Source: Boseongicola sp. H5
Lineage (GTDB): Bacteria > Pseudomonadota > Alphaproteobacteria > Rhodobacterales > Rhodobacteraceae
Direction of reading: 5' to 3'
Assembly: GCA_020622165.1 (NCBI GenBank)
Contig: JACNMN010000020.1
Location: forward strand, 1 to 32,208
DNA: 32,208 bases
Shown here piece after piece: positions 1 to 5,625 of the stretch (its first letter is position 1; each line of letters starts with the position of its first letter). The notes beneath the pieces are model-generated. The model saw only the letters and a list, made by a program, of their open reading frames with translations. It was not told the origin of the DNA and ran no database searches. A program made the position numbers and the translations under genes.

Positions 1-64
1 ACCCGCTGGTTAAAGCCACCCGCACTGCTTCTGAACGAAATTCCTCGGTTGGTCGTGATGCCAT
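1..64 (-). CDS. IS3-family transposase OrfA, N-terminal 21 residues
   Basis: The frame starts with ATG at 64 on the minus strand and leaves the window at position 1. The visible residues begin MASRPTEEFRSEAV, which matches the usual start of the small helix-turn-helix OrfA subunit of IS3-family transposases; OrfA recognises the IS ends and is fused to the catalytic OrfB by frameshifting. A purine-rich ribosome site (AAAGGAG, minus strand) lies about 8 bases upstream of the ATG, supporting this start. Only the N-terminus is visible, so subgroup and intactness cannot be judged. Confidence 0.65.
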   Translation of the reverse strand, partial: MASRPTEEFRSEAVRVALTSG

Positions 65-121
65 CTGTGTTCTCCTTTGCGACACGATACGTAGTCAAAG
101 GAGCGGCACAAATCCGTGACA
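1..121 (-). mobile_element. IS3-family element, one end only
   Basis: This is the outer end of an insertion sequence whose body lies left of the window. The reading frame that enters at position 64 has the start of an IS3-type OrfA. The boundary is placed near 121 because the reading frame of the neighbouring serine recombinase loses resemblance to its family there; the exact terminal base and the target duplication cannot be fixed without the other end. The family assignment is good, the end point approximate. Confidence 0.6.
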
Positions 122-572
122 GGTCCAAATAGCCTTGTTTGAGCCGTTGATTTTGTCCTTTTTGTACCTCGATGCTCAGATTGCGGCTGTGGTCCGCAGC
201 AATAACCATCTGGATGTCTGCCATGAGGCGGCCACTACGGCTGTCGAAGTCGATATTATCTCCGGCACATAGGATCTTGATGCCCTGATCAGCCATTTCG
301 CTGATGCTGGCCCAGTCCATAAAGTTACGTGCTATTCTGTCCCAACGGTGGACGATGATGCCCTGTGCCTTGCCAGCCTTCAGCTGGGACATCATGTCGT
401 CGAAGATCGGTCGCCCTCTTTTGTATGCCGTCTCAAGCTCTTCAAACCAATCTCTGATCACCAATCCCTGATGACTCGCAAAACCCGTGATTGCATCTTT
501 CTGGGCCTCAAGAGACGCGCCGTCTCCCTGTTTCAAGGTCGAGACCCGCACATAGCCGAAGCATTGGGTCAT
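122..572 (-). pseudogene. serine recombinase (resolvase/invertase type), truncated by IS
   Basis: Reading leftwards from ATG 572, the protein begins MTQCFGYVRVSTLKQGDGAS, the N-terminal serine recombinase signature with the catalytic Ser in YVRVST. It continues through the catalytic-domain features IIVHRWDRIARN and SGRLMADIQMVIAADHSRN. About 150 residues are present, which is the complete catalytic domain. The frame then runs into the IS3-type end near 121, so the DNA-binding recombinase domain is missing from the window. The upstream in-frame codon is TAA, which fixes the start. The gene overlaps the small upstream ORF by ATGA, implying translational coupling. It may once have been the site-specific recombinase of an integrated element; it is probably inactive now. 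Confidence 0.8.
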
Positions 573-715
573 GGTTGGTTTGGGTTACCTTCGGACTCTA
601 CCAAATCCTCAGAATTTTGCGAATCCGGCCACGGCCATTTCCCCTCGCGAACCAGGGTGCGATGCACCTCCAAGCATATGTCCAAGTATTGATCGAGCGG
701 GTCAGGTTTTGCCAT
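569..715 (-). CDS. small protein coupled to the serine recombinase
   Basis: This 48-residue ORF starts with ATG at 715 and its TGA overlaps the ATG of the downstream recombinase (ATGA), an arrangement typical of co-translated genes. The protein is acidic and contains LDQYLDICLEVHRTLVREG followed by WPWPD. The ATG is preceded by AAGG on the minus strand at suitable spacing. I recognise no domain. Its position suggests an accessory to, or regulator of, the recombinase, as also seen for the second serine recombinase of this window, but that is inference. Confidence 0.55.
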   Translation of the reverse strand: MAKPDPLDQYLDICLEVHRTLVREGKWPWPDSQNSEDLVESEGNPNQP

Positions 716-759
716 GACCTTATCCTATTTGAAGGGGCACATGGTGCCTAGCGGGCACG

Positions 760-1920
760 CTATGCCACCCACCGATGAGTTGGATACATGGACGCCGTAA
801 AGGGCTTCACGCGCTGGCCTTGATGCAGGAGCTGGACAACTGATCGGTGGTTGGGCTGGTTTTGCAGATCATTGGCGGAGAATGGTGGCAGCAAGCGCTC
901 AAAAAACGGCGCGTCATTCGCGCCAACACGAAACACCACCATGCTCCCCACATTGCCCAAGGTCGCATCCCGCACCTCGGGGTCGGTCTGGGACAGGTGT
1001 TGATGGGCCAACGTGAGTCCCAACCCGTATTTTCGAGCCTCAGAAAGCAGCCCGGCAAAAGACTTGGTCGTGAAGTTGTGGAACTCATCGACGTAGAGAA
1101 AAAACGGCCTTCGGGCGAGCTCAGGCAAGCCGTGTCGCGTAAACGCGGCGTGCATGACAGTGCTGGTGATCAGCCCGCCCAAGACATTCGAGACATCCGC
1201 CCCCAACCGCCCTTTGGCCAGGTTCACGATGAGGATTTCGCCGGTATCCATCATCGACCGAAACCGCAGCGGCTCCGGCGGCTCACAAAGCGCTCGTCGA
1301 ACCGTTGGATGCGCGAGGAAGGCGCCGAGTTTGTTGGCGATCGGTGAGACGCCATCGGCGCTGGATTGGTAATTCATGGCCGGGAACTCGTGCTTCCAAA
1401 AGGACCGCACCTGCGAGTCACTGAGATTCTCAGTGACCTGCCTCCGGAACCCCTTGAAGACGAAGAGCTTCATGATGTCCCGCAGATCGGCCCGCGGTTG
1501 CTCCAGGAGGGCCAGGATGGCGTGACGCAGGAGATGCTCCATGCGGGCGCCCCAGGCGTCCGGCCATTGCTTCTTGAGCGTCTCGATGAGGCCGGAGGCC
1601 ACCAGCGGTCGGTACGTTTCTGCCACGCGTTTCAGCGGGTTGTATCCGTAGGGACAGGTCGCATCGGCCACATCCCAATAGAGATGCGGCTGGCCCAGAT
1701 TGCGATGCAGTGCCTCGGCCAGATCGCCATGGGGATCGATGAGACAAAAGCCACGACGGCACTGCGCGTCCTGAGAGGCCAGGTTGTAGAGCAAGGTAGA
1801 CTTGCCAGTACCGGTTTGCCCGATGACGTACAGATGCAGCAGGCGATCAGGTTGCAGGATCCCGAACGGAACCGGCTCAGTGTAGCGCTTGTATGCGAGG
1901 CCAAGAATGGAAGGAGGCAT
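760..1920 (-). CDS. TraD-type (T4SS coupling-protein-like) ATPase
   Basis: The protein has about 386 residues. It carries a Walker A motif (IGQTGTGKST, about residues 33-42) followed by LIDPHGDLAEAL, and a Walker B motif (FFLYVDEFHNF, about residues 270-280) followed by SEARKYGLGLTLAHQHLSQ. This is the layout of TraD/HerA-like DNA-translocating ATPases that bind and pump DNA in conjugation. There is no transmembrane segment at the N-terminus, unlike the second TraD-like protein at 5625-7709, so it is probably cytosolic. Upstream in-frame starts exist (ATG at 1968, longer still at 2106); I chose ATG 1920 because resemblance to the family begins there, though no strong ribosome site marks it. 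It is divergent from the DUF3768 gene. Confidence 0.75.
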   Translation of the reverse strand: MPPSILGLAYKRYTEPVPFGILQPDRLLHLYVIGQTGTGKSTLLYNLASQDAQCRRGFCLIDPHGDLAEALHRNLGQPHLYWDVADATCPYGYNPLKRVAETYRPLVASGLIETLKKQWPDAWGARMEHLLRHAILALLEQPRADLRDIMKLFVFKGFRRQVTENLSDSQVRSFWKHEFPAMNYQSSADGVSPIANKLGAFLAHPTVRRALCEPPEPLRFRSMMDTGEILIVNLAKGRLGADVSNVLGGLITSTVMHAAFTRHGLPELARRPFFLYVDEFHNFTTKSFAGLLSEARKYGLGLTLAHQHLSQTDPEVRDATLGNVGSMVVFRVGANDAPFFERLLPPFSANDLQNQPNHRSVVQLLHQGQRVKPFTASMYPTHRWVA

Positions 1921-2104
1921 GACGCCATTTTCGTGCCTCGCCCGCAATCCGCCTAGCAGACGGAGCATAGCGCCTGTCGATATCGTGCCTGCTTTTCTGC
2001 TTGGCGGTATCTTGGGACAATGAAGCCAGAGCCGTTCATACCCACATCGCCTGCCGCCAAGAGCGCGAGACTTCCTTGCGCTCTTGTCCGGAAGGAGATG
2101 TACC

Positions 2105-2635
2105 ATGAATGTTCTTAGTGAAGATATCGAAGGCGATATCGGCTCTGTGCCTCGCTGCCAGAGCTGCGGTTCGGAACGGGTCGTGAAAGACGCCTGGGCC
2201 TGCTGGAACCGGGACTATGGTCTTTGGGAGTTGGAGGCAGTGTTTGATTGCGCGTATTGCCATCAGTGTGAGGCGGAGACCAGGCTGGTTTGGTCTCAGC
2301 CAGAGGTTCCCCAGAACGGTCGTATCCGCGAGTTGAACGACGCGTTCCGGCGCGACGGGCAGGGGCGTGGCTCGGTTATGCTGACCGTTGGTATTCAGGG
2401 CGAAGGCCAAGAGTTCCTGGAGGCTGCAGTTGCCGCGGTTCAGAGCTTCGATGCCTTTGGCGAAGACAACGATCCGTGGGGCGAGCATGATTTTGGCGCA
2501 GTGGAGGTCCGAGGCCAGAAGGTCTTTTGGAAGATCGATTACTACAACCCAGACCTCACCGCCGGGAGCGAAAACCCCGCCAATGAAGCCGTGACTCACC
2601 GAGTCCTGACCATCATGCTTGCCTCCGAATACTGA
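2105..2635 (+). CDS. DUF3768 protein with N-terminal zinc ribbon
   Basis: This 176-residue protein starts at ATG 2105, placed by a near-perfect ribosome site (AAGGAG at 2092-2097). The C-terminal half has the DUF3768 hallmarks: IRELNDAFRR, a central EDNDPWGEHDFGAVEV and VFWKIDYYN, then THRVLTIMLASEY at the end. The N-terminus has two CxxC pairs (CQSC and CAYCHQC), probably a zinc ribbon. DUF3768 proteins are frequent on alphaproteobacterial plasmids and islands; their function is unknown to me. A strong terminator follows the stop codon, so the gene is probably monocistronic. Confidence 0.8.
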   Translation: MNVLSEDIEGDIGSVPRCQSCGSERVVKDAWACWNRDYGLWELEAVFDCAYCHQCEAETRLVWSQPEVPQNGRIRELNDAFRRDGQGRGSVMLTVGIQGEGQEFLEAAVAAVQSFDAFGEDNDPWGEHDFGAVEVRGQKVFWKIDYYNPDLTAGSENPANEAVTHRVLTIMLASEY

Positions 2636-2656
2636 GCAATATCGCCCTCACCTATA

Positions 2657-2685
2657 CGCTGCCTGCTAGTCAGGCGGCGTTTTTT
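2657..2685 (+). terminator. intrinsic terminator of the DUF3768 gene
   Basis: A 9-bp stem (CGCTGCCTG with CAGGCGGCG, one T-G wobble) and a 5-base loop are followed directly by six T residues. It lies about 20 bases after the DUF3768 stop codon. Confidence 0.85.
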
Positions 2686-3027
2686 GTACCCGGGTGCGAA
2701 TTGCTGAAAGAAATCGGCCCCCAAAAACGTCTTAGCCATCAAGGCTTCGGTAGCCATTCCCGACACTCCAAGGGCGGTTTGGATCGTTTGATGATCTGGG
2801 CCACTCGACTCGCGTCCGCATTGCAGAGACGAACACCTGTGCCGCCAGTGTTCGTTTGATGCCGGACCCTTAAGGGGTCCGGTCCACGTGCACCCGCTGC
2901 TCGAGCGCCGTTCATCGCAGACACGCGATGCAGTCACGGCATCGTAGAGCACTATGTCGTGCCTGCTATGCCTCGCCGCGATTGCGCCATAGACTGACCC
3001 TCTATCAGTTTAATCATACACAAACCT
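2686..3027. other. intergenic region with two tandem hairpins
   Basis: No convincing gene is present. Two perfect 8-bp inverted repeats stand side by side: ACGAACAC/GTGTTCGT at 2829-2836 and 2848-2855, and CCGGACCC/GGGTCCGG at 2862-2869 and 2875-2882. Neither is followed by a T-tract, so they are not simple terminators. They lie 150-200 bases upstream of the XRE regulator and could be an operator, a structured leader or a replication/transfer site. Confidence 0.5.
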
Positions 3028-3375
3028 ATGACGACAGAATTTGCCCTCGACCTGCGCCTGGCACGGCGCAAGGCGGGCTACACCCAAGGCGATATGGCGC
3101 ATCTATTGGCGAGCCATCAATCTGCGGTGTCTGATCTGGAGCTTGGCAAGATCCGGCCATCGCTTGAGCAGATCATCGAATTATCCCTCATCTATGGGCG
3201 CTCGTTTGAGAGCCTGTTTGGCGAGCTGATGGCGGAACGCCGGAAGCTGCTGAAGAAGCGGTTGTCCTGCCTGCCGGACCTCGGCAAACAGACCGCCCAT
3301 ACCTTTAACCGTCCTGCCTCGCTGGAGCGCCTGAAGCGACGGCTGGCCAAACCATCGAAGAATGGCGGCGCTTAG
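3028..3375 (+). CDS. XRE-family helix-turn-helix regulator
   Basis: The protein has 115 residues. Residues about 8-65 form a Cro/CI-type helix-turn-helix (LRLARRKAGYTQGDMAHLLA, then SHQSAVSDLELGKIRPSLEQ). The C-terminal part is basic (ERLKRRLAKPSKNGG). Such proteins bind operator DNA as dimers and usually regulate their own operon. No Shine-Dalgarno sequence is evident before ATG 3028, so a leaderless transcript is possible. The gene overlaps the following RuvC-like gene by 14 bases, implying coupled expression. The hairpin pair at 2829-2882 is a possible operator. Its targets are not known. Confidence 0.85.
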   Translation: MTTEFALDLRLARRKAGYTQGDMAHLLASHQSAVSDLELGKIRPSLEQIIELSLIYGRSFESLFGELMAERRKLLKKRLSCLPDLGKQTAHTFNRPASLERLKRRLAKPSKNGGA

Positions 3376-3847
3376 GGTGCTCTCGATCGCGGTGGCGTCT
3401 GGGCGCGCAGGGTATGTCTACCTGCAAGGCGCGCAGCTGCTGGACTGGGGCATTGCGGTGAAGGCGGTGAAAACGGGATCTGATCTGGTCGGCTTTGTGC
3501 AACTGCTGATTATTGATCTGAAACCGGATGTGGTCGTGACCGAGAAGTTGGACGCCGGGTGCCGGAAGGGCAAACGCACCAAGGAACTCATCCACTCCAT
3601 CGCGGTGCTCGCCAGCCACAACACGGTCTTGGACGTATCGGTGGAGCGCCCCCGGACATTCCCCTCAAAGTATGAAGAGGCTCATTACTTGGCCGGCAAA
3701 CATCCCGAGTTGGCGGGCTACCTTCCAAAACGCAAACGGCGACTGTTTGATTTTGAGCCGCGCGGGATGGTGATCTTCGAGGCGATTGCGATGGCTGAAG
3801 CGGTCATCAAGGGCCCACCAGAGAACCTGGCTGCTGCTCTCGGGTAG
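3362..3847 (+). CDS. RuvC/RNase H-like protein, function unknown
   Basis: This 161-residue protein overlaps the XRE gene. Its layout resembles the RuvC-type RNase H fold. A first strand with a glycine turn is followed by more strands (VLSIAVASGRAGYVYLQG, LLDWGIAVK), and PDVVVTEKLD supplies a candidate acidic residue. A C-terminal helix (PRGMVIFEAIAMAEAVIKG) sits where RuvC has its last catalytic acid. The first-strand aspartate expected of an active RuvC is not present (SIAVASG), so catalysis is uncertain. The coupling to a DNA-binding regulator suggests a role in element maintenance or DNA processing. Fold assignment is inference from motif layout only; a bidirectional terminator follows. 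Confidence 0.5.
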   Translation: MAALRVLSIAVASGRAGYVYLQGAQLLDWGIAVKAVKTGSDLVGFVQLLIIDLKPDVVVTEKLDAGCRKGKRTKELIHSIAVLASHNTVLDVSVERPRTFPSKYEEAHYLAGKHPELAGYLPKRKRRLFDFEPRGMVIFEAIAMAEAVIKGPPENLAAALG

Positions 3848-3883
3848 GTCCTCCGCAGTCAACAAGACTCAGAAAATGAAAAC

Positions 3884-3914
3884 GCCACCGCTTGCGGAAA
3901 GCGGTGGCATTTTT
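3884..3914. terminator. bidirectional intrinsic terminator
   Basis: A perfect 10-bp stem (GCCACCGCTT / AAGCGGTGGC, loop GCGGA) has T residues on both sides: ATTTTT on the plus strand and GTTTTCATTTT on the minus strand. It separates two convergent genes, the RuvC-like gene and the H-NS gene, and can serve both. Confidence 0.85.
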
Positions 3915-3934
3915 GAATGCTATAAGCGGCTCCC

Positions 3935-4249
3935 TTAAATCGCGAAGTCGCCCAAAGACTTGCCGGCCGCCAGGCCTTCTTTGATCCAATTGGGTTGCCG
4001 GCCGCGTCCGGTCCACGTCATCGCCGGGTTCTCAGGGTGGCGATATTTTGCAGGCGAGGCCGTTTTGGTAGCCTTCTTGCCGCTCACAAGATCAGAGAGT
4101 TTGTAGCCGTGCTTCTGGGCCACGGCTTCCAGCTCTGCAATGGCTTCCGCCCGCTTGCGATCCTCATAGCCTGCGATCGCCTTCGCGGCGTCCCGTTGCA
4201 GTTGTCGCAACTCTTTGACAGTGAGTTTTTCCAGATTTAGCTTCGACAT
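3935..4249 (-). CDS. H-NS family (HvrA-like) nucleoid protein
   Basis: This 104-residue basic protein has an N-terminal coiled-coil oligomerisation region (LEKLTVKELRQLQRDAAKAI). Its C-terminal DNA-binding domain (YRHPENPAMTWTGRGRQPNW, then IKEGLAAGKSLGDFAI) contains the alphaproteobacterial H-NS/HvrA signature. Such proteins bind AT-rich or curved DNA and silence transferred genes; copies carried on plasmids and islands often lower the cost of the element in its host. The length matches the family. It is convergent with the RuvC-like gene and divergent from the transcript ending at 4453. Confidence 0.9.
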   Translation of the reverse strand: MSKLNLEKLTVKELRQLQRDAAKAIAGYEDRKRAEAIAELEAVAQKHGYKLSDLVSGKKATKTASPAKYRHPENPAMTWTGRGRQPNWIKEGLAAGKSLGDFAI

Positions 4250-4420
4250 TTTTGCACGTCCTGTTTCCTGATGACTTGGTCTATCGCTCCGCTAAAGCCG
4301 TCGCAATCCCATTCGCACATTCCGGCATGGGGGCCAGTCTCGCCAGGAATGTGTCAACGAGGGGCCGGGCGTCTCGTCTTTCATACCCGATGAAAGACAT
4401 GCATCGCTTAAATCATTTGA

Positions 4421-4453
4421 CAGGCTGCAATCGCAAATTGCAGCCTGTTTTTT
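4421..4453 (+). terminator. intrinsic terminator upstream of a membrane-protein gene
   Basis: An 11-bp perfect stem (CAGGCTGCAAT / ATTGCAGCCTG, loop CGCAA) is followed by six Ts. It lies in front of, not behind, the gene at 4477, and no protein-coding gene reads into it on this strand. A second hairpin (GTCTTTCAT / ATGAAAGAC, 4376-4398) sits just upstream. This suggests a short non-coding transcript or an attenuator. Confidence 0.8.
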
Positions 4454-4476
4454 GTATTTCTGGATTGGGGGCAATC

Positions 4477-5088
4477 ATGGTTGTGAAGACATCGAGTTAT
4501 GGAGCAGCCCGAGGTGTATTGGGTTTTGCGGAACTTGCGCTCTGGTGCGGAATTGGCCTGGGTGTCATTATCGCGATTGTCGCCGGTGGTGCAGCCTCCC
4601 GCGGGTTTGGGTCATCCGGGCTGCTAGCAGCGGTGCCCGGCATCTCGATGGCAGTTTTCTGTTTCGTCGGTGTAGTGCTGGTACAGATGGGCAAGGCCGC
4701 CGTGGACACTGCGGATTATAGCTTTCAGATGCTTGGCGTCGCGCGCCAACAGTTGGACGTGTCTAAACAAGCCTTGGCACATGCCAGCCGTCCGACCTCT
4801 TTTGCGGATCAGCCGTCTGCAAATCCGAATTCGACCAGTTCGCGCGCGCCGGACTCTCGACAGTCTGCGGAGACACCTGCGCCGCCGACCAAAGCACTGC
4901 CGGGCGCAAGTCGCGGTCCAGTCACGGGTCGGCGGGATTGGGACTATCGGGGAATGCGCATTCACAAAAATGATCTCGGGTTTCTGGTCGAAGGCCATAC
5001 CTTCGCCACGCTTGATCAGGCCAAAAGCCATGTGGATCAAGACGCGGCTCGAGCAACTACCACCAGCTCAACCAAGGGCACTTCATGA
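4477..5088 (+). CDS. small membrane protein, function unknown
   Basis: I place the start at ATG 4477, preceded by a GGGGG ribosome-site-like stretch; an in-frame extension to 4252 would read through a terminator and is unlikely. The 203-residue product has two hydrophobic segments near the N-terminus (about residues 15-40 and 50-70). A low-complexity Ser/Pro/Ala linker follows, then a short C-terminal domain (DWDYRGMRIHKNDLGFLVEG). The linker and tail probably lie on one side of the inner membrane. I do not recognise the family. Between H-NS and the transfer-like genes it may belong to the element's maintenance or transfer functions. Confidence 0.65.
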   Translation: MVVKTSSYGAARGVLGFAELALWCGIGLGVIIAIVAGGAASRGFGSSGLLAAVPGISMAVFCFVGVVLVQMGKAAVDTADYSFQMLGVARQQLDVSKQALAHASRPTSFADQPSANPNSTSSRAPDSRQSAETPAPPTKALPGASRGPVTGRRDWDYRGMRIHKNDLGFLVEGHTFATLDQAKSHVDQDAARATTTSSTKGTS

Positions 5089-5098
5089 CCCCCATACA

Positions 5099-5135
5099 CA
5101 CCCCCAACCCCTATGGGGGTCGCCTGTGGGGGTGG
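5099..5135. terminator. GC-rich hairpin after the membrane-protein gene
   Basis: CACCCCCA and TGGGGGTG-type runs pair around an inner ACCCC-TAT-GGGGT palindrome. It starts about ten bases after the stop codon at 5088. No T-tract follows, so it may be a weak or factor-assisted terminator. Confidence 0.4.
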
Positions 5136-5192
5136 CGCAGGTTTCATAGCTGCACATACCGACACCAAATCAGGGACTCGGTAAGCGTGACA

Positions 5193-5244
5193 TCTCTCCT
5201 TTACAGGAGAGAATTGGGGCGCTCGCCAGAGCTCACGCCCCAAT
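5193..5244. promoter_or_regulatory. two tandem inverted repeats before the TraD-like operon
   Basis: TCTCTCCT / AGGAGAGA (5193-5200 and 5205-5212, 4-base loop) is followed at once by ATTGGGGCG / CGCCCCAAT (5213-5221 and 5236-5244). Both stems are perfect. They end 21 bases before the first gene of the hypothetical-TraD-relaxation set. They could be a structured leader, an operator or part of a transfer origin. Confidence 0.5.
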
Positions 5245-5265
5245 CACCCTGTTGGACCTGATCCA

Positions 5266-5625
5266 ATGCGGGTCTCCATCTCTCACCACACCGAACGAAA
5301 GGGGTTTCTCTTCAAGACAACCTACTATGAGGTACATCTGGATGTGGTCTTCAGCCATGAAGAGATACAGATCATTCGCCAACGCAATCTGGCCAAAACC
5401 AAGCTCATGGATCGCCGTCCGGCTGACGCACGCGTCGATGATCGTGATGAGCTCTTTGAGCTGCGCTTGGAACATCTGATGCAGGCCACGCCGGATTGGT
5501 TTCTGTGTCCCACACCATCAGCAGCGAAAATCTATGAAGACGAGTTGCTGATGGCGTTGCGGCAGGTGAAACTCTGGCTGTCTGACAACGCCGAGCTTGG
5601 CGACCGTACCGTGGTTGAGTTCTGA
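5266..5625 (+). CDS. hypothetical protein, first gene of the TraD-like operon
   Basis: This 119-residue soluble protein starts MRVSISHHTERKGFLFKTTY and ends ELGDRTVVEF. I recognise no domain. Its stop overlaps the start of the TraD-like gene by one base (TGATG), so the two are almost certainly co-translated, which suggests a partner of that ATPase. The two tandem hairpins at 5193-5244 lie directly upstream. No signal peptide or membrane segment is visible. Confidence 0.75.
   Translation: MRVSISHHTERKGFLFKTTYYEVHLDVVFSHEEIQIIRQRNLAKTKLMDRRPADARVDDRDELFELRLEHLMQATPDWFLCPTPSAAKIYEDELLMALRQVKLWLSDNAELGDRTVVEF

Noticed and set aside
2829-2882. CRISPR-like array
   Set aside because: There are only two different hairpins and no repeated spacer-repeat unit; no cas genes are present anywhere in the window.
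2596-2952. Minus-strand ORF of 118 codons
   Set aside because: It crosses the DUF3768 stop, the terminator and the tandem hairpins, has no recognisable domain and no ribosome site.
4252-4476. N-terminal extension of the membrane protein at 4477
   Set aside because: It would read through a strong intrinsic terminator and a hairpin, has no membrane-protein character, and lacks a ribosome site; ATG 4477 has one.
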